Of a DNA stretch of 64,000 nt, positions 1 to 8,046 are shown piece by piece. The DNA is taken from positions 1,860,001 through 1,924,000 of the forward strand of contig OZ244931.1 in the NCBI GenBank assembly GCA_965222215.1, read 5' to 3'. The notes below the pieces were generated by a model, which was given only the letters and a program-made list of their open reading frames with translations, searched no databases and was not told the origin of the DNA. The position numbers were made by a program, and so were the translations under genes. The DNA comes from JABJAG01 sp965222215. Lineage in GTDB: Bacteria > Pseudomonadota > Alphaproteobacteria > UBA6615. Within the stretch, counting starts at the first letter, position 1. Each line of letters opens with the position of its first letter.

Positions 1-7
1 GAGCCGG

Positions 8-784
8 ATGAAGGTCACTGTCCTCGGCTGCGGAAGTTCCGGCGGTACGCCGCTGATCGGGCCGGACGGCTGGGCGGATATCGACCGCGACAACCCGAAA
101 AACCGGCGCCGCAGGCCCTCGATCGTGGTCGAAACCGACGAGATCCGTATCCTCGTCGACACGTCGCCCGACCTGCGCATGCAGCTTCTGGACGCGGAGA
201 TCTGGGACATCGACGCGATCCTGTTCACCCACGCCCATGCGGACCATGTGAACGGCATTGACGATATCCGGACCCTGAACTACCGCAGGGGCGGCCCGAT
301 CGACGCGTACACCGCCGCGGATACACTGGAAATTCTGCAGGAACGTTTCGGCTACGTGTTCGAGCCGTATCCGACGCCAAAGCCCCAGTTCTGGCGCCCA
401 TGCCTGACGCCCCACGTGCTGAACGGCGCGCTCACCCTGGGCGACGTCGAAATCCAGTGGTTTCGGCAGGAACACGGCCGGTTTCCCTCGCTCGGGTTCA
501 GGTTCGGCGCGTTCGCGTACTCGACCGACGTGAAAATGCTCCCCGACGAGGCCTTCGACATCCTCGACGGCGTCGATACGTGGATCGTCGACGCATTGGG
601 CGAGACGCCGCACCCGACCCACAGCCACCAGGCCCAGACCCTGGAATGGATCGAGCGCGTCCGGCCGCGCCGCGCATTTCTGACCCACATGAGCCACCGC
701 GTGGACTACGAACGCCTGCGCCGACAACTGCCGGACGGCGTGGAGCCGGCCTATGACGGCCTGGTGCTTGATATCCCGCAGTAG
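8..784 (+). CDS. MBL-fold metallo-hydrolase (PhnP-like)
   Basis: 258-residue cytoplasmic metallo-beta-lactamase-fold hydrolase of the PhnP-like group. The metal-binding motif THAHADH lies at residues 74-80 and later ligands are visible in HPTHSHQ and LTHMSHR. PhnP-type relatives are phosphodiesterases acting on cyclic phosphates; the substrate here cannot be read. The ATG is seven bases from the window edge behind GAG..., so the gene is probably the last cistron of an operon that starts outside. In alphaproteobacteria this family often follows a TatD-type DNase, which is inference here. Confidence 0.85.
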   Translation: MKVTVLGCGSSGGTPLIGPDGWADIDRDNPKNRRRRPSIVVETDEIRILVDTSPDLRMQLLDAEIWDIDAILFTHAHADHVNGIDDIRTLNYRRGGPIDAYTAADTLEILQERFGYVFEPYPTPKPQFWRPCLTPHVLNGALTLGDVEIQWFRQEHGRFPSLGFRFGAFAYSTDVKMLPDEAFDILDGVDTWIVDALGETPHPTHSHQAQTLEWIERVRPRRAFLTHMSHRVDYERLRRQLPDGVEPAYDGLVLDIPQ

Positions 785-811
785 GCTAGGGTCGACACAC
801 ACTCAAAAGTC

Positions 812-884
812 GTCATGCCCGGGCCTGACCCGGGCATCTCCGGCTCAGGCGCATGAGATTGCCGGGTCAAGCCCGGCAATGACG
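812..884. repeat. Bipartite palindromic intergenic repeat (GTCATGCCCGGG type)
   Basis: The left half GTCATGCCCGGGCCTGACCC and the right half ending GCCCGGCAATGACG are each self-complementary and are also inverted relative to each other across about 14 bases. This is the common alphaproteobacterial repeat of the 'GTCATGCCCGG ... CCGGCAATGAC' kind. It lies between two co-directional genes and can form a strong hairpin in the transcript. Confidence 0.8.
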
Positions 885-901
885 CGAAACAGGAGAGTTT
901 C

Positions 902-1588
902 ATGACCATCGAACGCGAAATCATCTATGTCGGCGATCCCATGTGCTCATGGTGCTGGGGCTTTTCGCCCGTGCTCGAGAAAATGGCGGAAGACTACAAG
1001 GACACGGCGCCGCTGCGGGTAATCGTCGGCGGCCTGCATGCCTTCGACACGGATCCCATGAGCGACGAGTACAAGGCCACGATCAAGCATCACTGGGAAC
1101 AGGTCGCGGAATCCACCGGTGCGGAGTTCAACTATGCGTTCTTCGACCGCGATGGCTTCGTGCTCGACACCGAACCGGCTTGCCGCGCCACGGTCGTGGT
1201 GCGCAATCTCAAGCCGGAAGCGCTGCTGAGCTTCTACGAGCGCATCCACAAGGGCTATTACGTCGAGGACACCGACACGACGGCGCTTGATACGTTTCTG
1301 GACTACGCCGAAAAGGAAGGCATCGACCGCGACGAGTTCCGTACGGCGTTCGAATCCGAAGAGATGAAACAGCAGACGCTGGACGATTTCGCATGGTGCC
1401 AGCAGGCGGGGGTGACCGGGTTCCCGACCGTCGTGCTCCGCGAGGACGACACCATGGCCGCGCTCACGGTCGGCTATCAGCCGTTCGACAGCCTGAAGCC
1501 GGTCCTGGATGCATGGGTGTCCGGCGATTTGAGCGTCAAGAAGCAGGTCGAGGCGGCCCAGCAGGCGGAAGCCCAACAGCAGCAGTAG
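902..1588 (+). CDS. DsbA family protein (thioredoxin fold, CSWC)
   Basis: 228-residue thioredoxin-fold oxidoreductase of the DsbA/FrnE-like group (COG3531-type predicted disulfide isomerase). The active-site pair CSWC is at residues 15-18 and the cis-proline loop GFPTVV lies near residue 174. No signal peptide is visible, so it should act in the cytoplasm. The last ~15 residues are Gln/Ala-rich low complexity. The start is supported by AGGAGAG directly upstream. It is the last plus-strand gene before a convergent lipoprotein gene. Confidence 0.85.
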   Translation: MTIEREIIYVGDPMCSWCWGFSPVLEKMAEDYKDTAPLRVIVGGLHAFDTDPMSDEYKATIKHHWEQVAESTGAEFNYAFFDRDGFVLDTEPACRATVVVRNLKPEALLSFYERIHKGYYVEDTDTTALDTFLDYAEKEGIDRDEFRTAFESEEMKQQTLDDFAWCQQAGVTGFPTVVLREDDTMAALTVGYQPFDSLKPVLDAWVSGDLSVKKQVEAAQQAEAQQQQ

Positions 1589-1639
1589 AAAGGATAATGG
1601 CGTCTAAGCTACTGGGATAAAACCATACTTACAATTTAA

Positions 1640-1655
1640 CATAATATATATTATG
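1640..1655. repeat. Perfect 16-bp AT palindrome
   Basis: CATAATATATATTATG is a perfect palindrome in a 78-base AT-rich gap between two convergent genes. It lacks the GC-rich stem of an intrinsic terminator. It may be a protein-binding site or only compositional. Confidence 0.4.
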
Positions 1656-1666
1656 CGATTAATGAC

Positions 1667-2335
1667 TTACCCAATCTCAACGTTGAATATGTACTCTCCG
1701 GCATCCCTGCCATCGATTCTGAGCCGAACTCCCCACAATCCAGTTGGCGCTCCTTGGCCGACGAACAGAGATTTGACCTCCCACGTCCCGATATAGTTCT
1801 TGCCTGTCGGCCCCATCTTGAAACTGGATCTCCGCCAGCTGTCTCGTTCATTGAACCAAACGAGTTGAACGTCCCGCTGACGCTTGGTCGCATCAATCAT
1901 CAAGTAGAAATGTACCCATGATTCGTAGAGAAACTCGTGCTTGCGTGGCGGTGCATGGCCCGCAATCTCCGACAGGATTCTTGCGGGAGGCGGTTGGTCC
2001 GTAAAATAGGCCCGGTGCACTATGTCCTTTGCTGGCCTCTCCCCTGCATCGACTTGCCGATACGCGACAAACGCGATGCATCGCTGGAACGCGGTCGTCG
2101 GCGTCGAGGCATCCCTCTCCCGGTAGTACAAACGCCCGTCTTCCGAGATCTCCGACAGGACAAGCGACGGTGAGGTCGCGCATTCATCCCACTGTTCCTG
2201 GGCAAGCTGGCGGGGCGAGAGGTCGCGTGGAGAAGCCCTGTCCGGCCCCCCGGCTGCGCATGCGCCGAGAGCTGAAACCAGCACGATCATCCCCAACCGC
2301 GAAACGAACGCCCTCTGCTCCATGACCACCCTCAT
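1667..2335 (-). CDS. Putative lipoprotein of unknown function
   Basis: 222 residues. A lipoprotein signal is clear: basic N-terminus, hydrophobic core and lipobox LGAC with Cys26, followed by AAGG. The mature part has no motif I recognise; it is rich in aromatic and charged residues and ends in a predicted beta-strand pattern (GLWGVRLRI...GEYIFNVEIG). An in-frame Met four codons later (2323) is an alternative start. It begins two bases after the stop of the SDR gene and is probably co-transcribed with it, although the functions look unrelated. Confidence 0.7.
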   Translation of the reverse strand: MRVVMEQRAFVSRLGMIVLVSALGACAAGGPDRASPRDLSPRQLAQEQWDECATSPSLVLSEISEDGRLYYRERDASTPTTAFQRCIAFVAYRQVDAGERPAKDIVHRAYFTDQPPPARILSEIAGHAPPRKHEFLYESWVHFYLMIDATKRQRDVQLVWFNERDSWRRSSFKMGPTGKNYIGTWEVKSLFVGQGAPTGLWGVRLRIDGRDAGEYIFNVEIG

Positions 2336-2337
2336 TT

Positions 2338-3123
2338 CTAAAACGTCTTCACGTCCCCTGCTCCGCCGTAGGCCATCCAGCCGCCGTCGACGAACAGGGT
2401 CTCGCCGGTGATGTAGGACGCCCAGTCGGACGCGAGGAACGCAATGGCGCGGGCGATTTCCTCCGGCGTCGCGAGCCGGCCGAGCGGTGTGCGGTTGTTG
2501 AGGCGTTCGGTGTCGATCTTGTCGTCGTCGATCAGGCCCTGGATCATCGGCGTCGCCACGTAGCCCGGCCCGACGGCGTTGACCCGCACCCCGTGCGGCC
2601 CCCATTCGCAGGCCAGTTCCTTCGTGAGCGCGACGATCGCGGCCTTCGACGGCCCGTAGGCCGTGCGGCGCGGCCAGCCGCCGGGGCCGTTGACGGACGC
2701 GATGTTGACGATGGCGCCCTTCCCGTTCGGCACCATGACCCGCGCGGCGGCCCGGCACATCTGGAACGTCCCGCGCAGGTTCACGTCCATGATCCGCTGC
2801 CAGGGCTCCATGTCGCGCTCGAGTGCGTATTTCACCTCGTCGACGAGGCCGGCGGAGTTCACCACGATGTCGAGCCCGCCGAGCACTTCGGCGGCCGATT
2901 TCACGGCCGCCTCCGCCTGGGCCTCGTCGGAGACGTCGGTTTCGAACACCGGGCAGTCTTCGAGAATGGCCGACTGTTTTGCCAGCCCGTCGGTATCCAC
3001 GTCCGCCAGCGCCACGGCCGCGCCGAGTTCGCGCAGGATGATCGCGGTCGTCGCGCCGATCCCGCTCGCGCCCCCGGTCACCAGCGCCTTTCGCCCGTCG
3101 AGCGTGAATGCGCCCTGCGCCAT
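2338..3123 (-). CDS. SDR family NAD(P)-dependent oxidoreductase
   Basis: 261-residue classical short-chain dehydrogenase/reductase. The Rossmann motif TGGASGIG is at residues 16-23, NSAG near 89-92, the catalytic Ser at 143 and the YGPSK motif has Tyr156 and Lys160. The C-terminus FVDGGWMAYGG is the usual SDR ending. Start chosen for the GAGGAG ribosome site just upstream of the ATG. Substrate not predictable. Confidence 0.9.
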   Translation of the reverse strand: MAQGAFTLDGRKALVTGGASGIGATTAIILRELGAAVALADVDTDGLAKQSAILEDCPVFETDVSDEAQAEAAVKSAAEVLGGLDIVVNSAGLVDEVKYALERDMEPWQRIMDVNLRGTFQMCRAAARVMVPNGKGAIVNIASVNGPGGWPRRTAYGPSKAAIVALTKELACEWGPHGVRVNAVGPGYVATPMIQGLIDDDKIDTERLNNRTPLGRLATPEEIARAIAFLASDWASYITGETLFVDGGWMAYGGAGDVKTF

Positions 3124-3189
3124 GCCTCTCCTCCTCGCCGTTCGCGCGAGGATTGGAGCATTCGCCCCGGCTCAGCGCAATACTCCCGC

Positions 3190-3275
3190 CGTCATCGCGA
3201 GGCGCAACGCGACGACGCGATCCAGTCGCGCGCTGTCCGCTCTAGATTGCTTCGGCCTGACGGCCTCGCAATGAC
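3190..3275. repeat. Palindromic repeat, CGTCATTGCGAG family, copy 1
   Basis: Starts CGTCATCGCGAGG and ends GCCTCGCAATGACG, with an inner CGATCCAG / CTAGATTGCTTC pair: an imperfect long inverted repeat. The same family recurs at 24511-24597 and 42775-42854. Located in the promoter-proximal gap between the SDR and MarR genes. Confidence 0.8.
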
Positions 3276-3299
3276 GAAACTGATTGGCTGGTAAACCCG

Positions 3300-3818
3300 C
3301 TACCCGAAGCGGATGTCGTCGGACCAGACCCGCTCCAGGCCTCGCAACAGCGACCAGGCGGCGTCGATCTGAGAATCCTCGGCACGCAGGGCTTCGGCGT
3401 GGCGCTCTTCCATCTCTTCAAGGGACTTGCAGAGATCGAGGCCTTTCTGGCTGGCCCGGATCCGGACAGACCGGCGGTCGCGCTCGGAGCGTTCCTGCTC
3501 GAGATACTCGGTGTCGACCAGATGGCGCACGTTGTAGGTGACGTTCGAGCCGATGTAGTAGCCCCGGTCGACCAGTTCGCGGATCGAGACCTCGGCCTCC
3601 TGAATATTCATCAGCAGAAGCGCCTGCACGGCGTTGATATCGTCGATCCCGAGCTGACTCAGCTCGTAGCGGATCACGTCGAGATAGCGGCGGTGAAGCC
3701 GCTCGATCAGGCGCGTGATGTCGCTGTAGGACGCGACGGCGGTGTTTCCGGATGCATCAGGCATAACACGGCCATTCTGCGCGTGATCTCTTAACGGGGG
3801 GTTATCGGTAGCAAGCAT
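3300..3818 (-). CDS. MarR-family winged-helix regulator (LdtR-like)
   Basis: 172-residue transcriptional regulator with a winged helix-turn-helix (roughly residues 60-125). The stretch VDRGYYIGSNVTYNVRHL matches the recognition helix of the alphaproteobacterial LdtR group of MarR proteins, which control cell-wall and stress genes. A conserved SERDRRSVRI wing follows. The first Met at 3818 is five bases after the stop of the tadE-like gene; an internal Met at 3764 is an equally possible start, as neither has a strong ribosome site. Its targets are unknown. Confidence 0.85.
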   Translation of the reverse strand: MLATDNPPLRDHAQNGRVMPDASGNTAVASYSDITRLIERLHRRYLDVIRYELSQLGIDDINAVQALLLMNIQEAEVSIRELVDRGYYIGSNVTYNVRHLVDTEYLEQERSERDRRSVRIRASQKGLDLCKSLEEMEERHAEALRAEDSQIDAAWSLLRGLERVWSDDIRFG

Positions 3819-3823
3819 TCGAA

Positions 3824-4513
3824 CTATTCCTGTGTCATGGCCAGAATGGCGGTGTTTCGGGGCCGGTAGATCGCCTGATAGTAGAGCCGCCGCGCAGGAA
3901 TGAGGCTCGCGAGCATCAGCGGCTCGAAATCGAAATAGACTTCGCTGATAACCAGTCCCTCGCCCTCGTCGACGTTGAACCCCGTGGGCAGAACCGCGGC
4001 GTCACCGGGGGCGCCGACCTGGCTGGCGTCGAGAATCGCGCCCGCGCCGACCTGCTGCCAGAGCACTTCCGGCCCGCCGGTTTCCCCCGTGACCGAGGTG
4101 ATAATGATGTTGCCGTCGCCGAATATGTCGAACGGCACGCCGATCTGGCCGGCGGCGGCGAAATAATCGTCGAAATCGCTCTCGTCGAGCGCTTCGGCCC
4201 GCGCCACGAAATCGCCGACGAAACTGGTCACCCGCTCCATCTTCTGGTTCACAAGCGCGAACCGCGCGAATTCAAACCCGCCCATCAAAAGCCCGATAAG
4301 CACGGGCATCGCGAAGGCGAACTCCAGCATCGTGCCGCCGCGCCGGCATTCGGATAGCCGCCAAAGCCGCCCGATCACCACAATTCGTCGTCCCTGCGAA
4401 GGCAGGGACCCATTAACGCCAACGTTTGCCCGGTCCGGCACGTGCGTTAATGGACCCCGGCCTTCGCCGGGGTGACGAGGCGTGCATGGTCTCGAAATCG
4501 TTGAGTTTTTCAT
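3824..4513 (-). CDS. TadE/TadG-like pseudopilin with an in-frame repeat insertion
   Basis: 229 residues. The TadE-like signature is RRGGTMLEFAFAMPVLIGLL, about residues 57-76: basic, then Glu-Phe and a hydrophobic helix, as in Flp-pilus minor pseudopilins. Residues ~13-42 are encoded by a palindromic repeat (4387-4478) and read as Arg/Pro/Gly-rich filler unlike any pseudopilin. The start at 4513 sits three bases after the stop of the next tad gene, so the original gene probably began here and the repeat inserted in frame. An internal start downstream of the repeat is the alternative. Confidence 0.75.
   Translation of the reverse strand: MKNSTISRPCTPRHPGEGRGPLTHVPDRANVGVNGSLPSQGRRIVVIGRLWRLSECRRGGTMLEFAFAMPVLIGLLMGGFEFARFALVNQKMERVTSFVGDFVARAEALDESDFDDYFAAAGQIGVPFDIFGDGNIIITSVTGETGGPEVLWQQVGAGAILDASQVGAPGDAAVLPTGFNVDEGEGLVISEVYFDFEPLMLASLIPARRLYYQAIYRPRNTAILAMTQE
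4387..4478. repeat. Palindromic repeat inside a coding region
   Basis: Inverted repeat with outer arms TCGTCCCTGCGAAGG / CCTTCGCCGGGGTGACGA (imperfect) and inner perfect arms CCATTAACGC / GCGTTAATGG. It is the common alphaproteobacterial 'GTCACCCCGGCGAAGGCCGGGG' type of repeat. It lies wholly inside the 5' part of the tadE-like gene and keeps the reading frame open. Confidence 0.8.
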
Positions 4514-4516
4514 CGC

Positions 4517-5158
4517 CTACTCCGCGATCCCGTCGGCGTCTTCGAGCTCATAGGGCTCGTTGCGCACGGCGATATTGGCGACCAGCTGGATCGCGTTGTC
4601 GTCACCGCCCAGCAGATGGTCGAGAAAGCCCGTCATCGACGGCGCGTCGTAGGTCACGCGGTAGAGCACGACCTCGCCCGACTGGCCGGCACTGGCCAGC
4701 CCCTGATCAGGGTCCCACTGCCCGTTGGAATTGATGTCGGTATAGGTTTCGCCGGCGTCATACACCCCGTTGTAGGGGCTCGAATCGACGAACGGTTCGG
4801 GCGCGCCGATCACATCGAAACTGCCGTAGGTCAGGACATCGATCTGCGCCGTGTCCATGTCGACAAGCCCGATCGTGCGCTCGGAGATGATTTCTTCAAT
4901 GATTTGAAGCCGTTCCGCCTCATCCTGCCCGGTGACGCCGAACCGCGCCGCATCGCGCACGGCCCCTTCCATCAGGGCCTCGGTGGAGAGCACCATCCCG
5001 ACCTCCATGATGCCCAGGACCGCGACCACGAAAATCGGCCCGGTGAGCGCGAACTCGACAGCCGCCGCGCCCGATTCGTCGCGTCGAAATTTTCCGAAAA
5101 TTCTATTTAATACAGATAGTTGATATTCATTTTTTGATAACTCAGTTGAATTTAACAT
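4517..5158 (-). CDS. TadE/TadG-like pseudopilin
   Basis: 213 residues. DESGAAAVEFALTGPIFVVAVLGIMEVG is split here by function: basic DESGAAAVEF is the TadE processing-type motif and the rest forms the single N-terminal membrane helix. The C-terminal part is an extracytoplasmic domain. Start Met at 5158 chosen because GAAAGGA lies eight bases upstream; Mets at 5167 and 5188 are alternatives. The first ~20 codons are strikingly AT-rich (5098-5158) compared with the rest. It precedes the second tadE-like gene with three bases between them. Confidence 0.8.
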   Translation of the reverse strand: MLNSTELSKNEYQLSVLNRIFGKFRRDESGAAAVEFALTGPIFVVAVLGIMEVGMVLSTEALMEGAVRDAARFGVTGQDEAERLQIIEEIISERTIGLVDMDTAQIDVLTYGSFDVIGAPEPFVDSSPYNGVYDAGETYTDINSNGQWDPDQGLASAGQSGEVVLYRVTYDAPSMTGFLDHLLGGDDNAIQLVANIAVRNEPYELEDADGIAE

Positions 5159-5192
5159 CCGGGTCATCCTTTCAATTTCCGGAGCCATCGGA

Positions 5193-6044
5193 ATGTCCTT
5201 CGCCGAACGCCTCAAACAACGCCCCGCAACCCTCGCCCTCGCGGCCGCCATGCTCCTGTCCGCTTGCGCGCCGACGGCGCATACCGACGCGGTCAGCGGC
5301 GGCGGCACCGACACCATGCTTCGGGTCGGCGACGCCGCGCGCGACGCCGGCGATCTGGCCGCCGCCATCCCGGTCTACCGCCGGGCGCATGCGCTGGACC
5401 CGCTGAACAGCGCGCCGCTGCTCCGGCTCGCCACCGTGCTGCACGGCGTCGGCGCGTATCGCGAGGCCGGAAACGCCTGGGACCGCGTGCTGACACTGGA
5501 ACCGGCGAACTTCGACGCCCGCGTCGGCTACGGCGAAACGCTCGTCGCGCTCGGGCAGTCCGTCCTGGCGCTCGAACAGTTCCGCCGGGCCGCCGAAACG
5601 GGACAAAGCACGCGTCTCAGCAACGGCATGGGGGTCGCCAACGACATGATGGGCGACCCGGTTGCCGCCCAGGCCGCTTACCTGGAGGGCCTGAATGAGG
5701 AACGCACGCTCAAACTGCTGAACAATTTCGGTCTTTCGCTCGCCCTGTCCGGTGAGCCCGAACAGGCGATCGCGGTTCTGGAAGAAGCCGTCGCATTGCC
5801 GGGTGCCAGCGCGCGACACCGCGCCAACCTCGCGCTGGCCTATGCGATCTCGGGCAACACGGCCGGTGCGAATACGATCCTGGCACAAGACAGCGACGAT
5901 CTTTCGGCCGAGCGGGCGGTGGCGTTCTATCAGACGGTTGCGGCCCTGCCGGACCATGCCGCGCGCGTCGCGGCGGTCGGCGCGTACAGTTCGGCCCGCC
6001 CGAATGGCGCGATCAGCGTCCAGAACGCCCGCGCGGCGCGCTGA
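5193..6044 (+). CDS. tadD: TadD-like TPR lipoprotein
   Basis: 283 residues. The lipoprotein signal ends in LLSAC with Cys25. The mature protein is a run of tetratricopeptide-type helix pairs (AAIPVYRRAHALDPLNSAPL, then EAGNAWDRVLTLEPANFDAR and others). Outer-membrane TPR lipoproteins of this size next to Tad genes are TadD, the presumed pilotin/assembly factor of the Tad secretin. It is divergent from the pseudopilin genes with a 34-base gap and convergent with tadC, so it has its own promoter in that short gap. Confidence 0.8.
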   Translation: MSFAERLKQRPATLALAAAMLLSACAPTAHTDAVSGGGTDTMLRVGDAARDAGDLAAAIPVYRRAHALDPLNSAPLLRLATVLHGVGAYREAGNAWDRVLTLEPANFDARVGYGETLVALGQSVLALEQFRRAAETGQSTRLSNGMGVANDMMGDPVAAQAAYLEGLNEERTLKLLNNFGLSLALSGEPEQAIAVLEEAVALPGASARHRANLALAYAISGNTAGANTILAQDSDDLSAERAVAFYQTVAALPDHAARVAAVGAYSSARPNGAISVQNARAAR

Positions 6045-6067
6045 CCCGCTCATCCGGGCACGTCCGG

Positions 6068-7042
6068 TCATCCCAGCACGTCCCGGAGCGCGTCGATGGT
6101 ATGGAGCGCGCCCGGGCCGATCAGGACCACGAACAGCGCCGGCATGATGAAGATGATCATCGGCACGGTGAGCACCGCCGGCAGCCGGGCGGCCTTTTCT
6201 TCCGCCTTCATCAGGCGGTTCTGGCGCATTTCCGCCGAAAGTACCCGCAGCGCCTGCGACAGCGGCGTGCCATAGCGTTCGGTCTGGGCGAGCGTGTTTA
6301 CGAGGCCCCGCATTCCCGAGATCCGGACCCGTTTCGCCAGGTTCTGCAGCGCCTGGCCGCGATCCGGCAGAAATCCCAGCTCGATTGCCGTCAGGCTGAC
6401 CTCGTCGGCGAATTCCGGCCAGGACTGGCGCAACTCCCGTCCGACCCGTTCGAGCGAGGCATCGAGGCTCAGGCCGGCCTCGGCGCAGATCACCATCAGG
6501 TCGAGACCGTCCGGCATCGCCTTGGTGATCTTCTGCCGCCGCCGGGAGATCGTGTTCGACGTGAAGACGTCGGGCACATAGGCGCCGATCAGGACCGCCA
6601 CGAGCGCAAACGCCAGCCGCGTCATATCGGGGATATCGGCAACCGGCAGAATGTACAGGAACACCACGGCCACCATCCCGAAGGCGATGGGCAGCGCAAA
6701 TTTCAGGAACAGGTAGAGGACCATCGCGTCCTTGCCGCGCCAGCCGGCCTGTAGCAGCTTTTCGCCGATCCGCCGCGCCTGGCTCGATTGCAGCAACCGG
6801 AACCTGTCGACGACGCCGGTCGCGATATTCAGGCCGCGAATGCGCATCGGATGCGAACGCGGGGTCAGGCGGGCCCGCTGCAGGGCGACACGCCTGTCGG
6901 TCAGGGATTTCATCCGGGCCCTGATGGGCCGCGGTGCGATCAATCCCATCCAGACGGCCAGCACGGCCGAAACCGCCGACAGTCCGGCGAGCCAGATCAC
7001 CGCCTCTTCCATCGGGATCGGCAGAAGTTCGGCCGGCGTCAT
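6068..7042 (-). CDS. tadC: TadC inner-membrane pilus assembly protein
   Basis: 324 residues, type II secretion F-domain (GspF-like) platform protein. Membrane segments are visible near the N-terminus, around residues 115-175 and at the extreme C-terminus (MIIFIMPALFVVLIGP). The cytoplasmic F-domain includes ICAEAGLSLDASLERVG. It forms the inner-membrane platform with TadB for Flp pilus polymerisation. Start at 7042 gives an ATGA overlap with the tadB stop, so translation is coupled. Last gene of the main tad run. Confidence 0.92.
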   Translation of the reverse strand: MTPAELLPIPMEEAVIWLAGLSAVSAVLAVWMGLIAPRPIRARMKSLTDRRVALQRARLTPRSHPMRIRGLNIATGVVDRFRLLQSSQARRIGEKLLQAGWRGKDAMVLYLFLKFALPIAFGMVAVVFLYILPVADIPDMTRLAFALVAVLIGAYVPDVFTSNTISRRRQKITKAMPDGLDLMVICAEAGLSLDASLERVGRELRQSWPEFADEVSLTAIELGFLPDRGQALQNLAKRVRISGMRGLVNTLAQTERYGTPLSQALRVLSAEMRQNRLMKAEEKAARLPAVLTVPMIIFIMPALFVVLIGPGALHTIDALRDVLG

Positions 7043-8046
7043 ATCTCGAACCTCACCATCTTCGCCATGATCGCGATACCGATGAACTGGCTGAGCAGGC
7101 CGAAGCCGATCAGCGTGGGGCCGCGCGGGTCGGTGAACAGGGTCATCACGTAGCCCGTGTTCACGAAGAAGATGATCGCGAACATGATGAACGGCAGGCA
7201 GCCGAGGATCCACGCGCTGGCCTTGGGCTCGGACGCCATCGCCTTGATGCGTTTCTTCATCTGGCGGCGTTTGCGCAGCACGTCCGCGAGATTTTCCAGC
7301 GTCTCCGCGAGATTGCCGCCCGTCTCTCGTTGCACGGCAATCGCGACGACGAAAAACTTGAACTCCGGCGTGTCGATGCGCGGGACGGCGTCCCACAGCG
7401 CGTCTTCCAGCGTCTGGCCGAAGCGTACGGCGTCCGCGATCGTCCGGAACTCCTCCCCTACCGGCTTCGGCATTTCCTGGGCGACGGTCATGATGGATTC
7501 GATGACCGGCAGGCCGGAGCGCAGGCCGCGCACAATCAGGTCGATGGCTTCGGGGAACTGGTTCGTGAACTTCTTCTGCCGTCGCGCGCCGAGGTACCCG
7601 ATCACCATGTGCGGCAGTGCCACACCGCTTCCCACCGCGCCAAGAATCGCGACCGGCGCGGCGACACCGAAGAACAGCGCCTGCACGGCGCCCGATACGG
7701 CCCCGACGACGATACAGGCGAGCACATACTGGCCGACGCTGATCGAAAAGCCGGTCTTTCGCAGGCGGCGGCGCAGCATGTCGCGTCGCGGCAGGACCTG
7801 CTTGAGAAGCTTGTCGAGGGACGGCAGAGAGCTGTCCTTCTGGGAAATGCGCAATGTCGGTGCGCCCGGCGCGCTCGCATTCGGCTGCCAGCGCTGCGCC
7901 ACCGCGTTGAGCCGACGGTTCGTGTGCCGCTGTTCGCCGAACACCATCACGCCGCCGAAGATCGCGAGGCAGACGCTTGCGAGCACCGCGCCGGCGATCA
8001 TCAGCGCGAGGGTCACGTCGACTGTCCCGAAAAGACTGCCCGCCAT
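7039..8046 (-). CDS. tadB: TadB inner-membrane pilus assembly protein
   Basis: 335 residues, paralogous to TadC with an N-terminal membrane segment, a linker, a central membrane pair, the GspF domain (GLRSGLPVIESIMTVAQEMP) and C-terminal helices. It partners TadC as the platform for the TadA ATPase. The ATG at 8046 overlaps the tadA stop as TGATG; a GTG one codon upstream is less likely. Confidence 0.92.
   Translation of the reverse strand: MAGSLFGTVDVTLALMIAGAVLASVCLAIFGGVMVFGEQRHTNRRLNAVAQRWQPNASAPGAPTLRISQKDSSLPSLDKLLKQVLPRRDMLRRRLRKTGFSISVGQYVLACIVVGAVSGAVQALFFGVAAPVAILGAVGSGVALPHMVIGYLGARRQKKFTNQFPEAIDLIVRGLRSGLPVIESIMTVAQEMPKPVGEEFRTIADAVRFGQTLEDALWDAVPRIDTPEFKFFVVAIAVQRETGGNLAETLENLADVLRKRRQMKKRIKAMASEPKASAWILGCLPFIMFAIIFFVNTGYVMTLFTDPRGPTLIGFGLLSQFIGIAIMAKMVRFEI

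Noticed and set aside
1667..2758. 363-residue protein spanning the lipoprotein and SDR regions
   Set aside because: The first 141 codons are a shifted reading of the SDR gene; the lipoprotein signal starts at 2335 or 2323.
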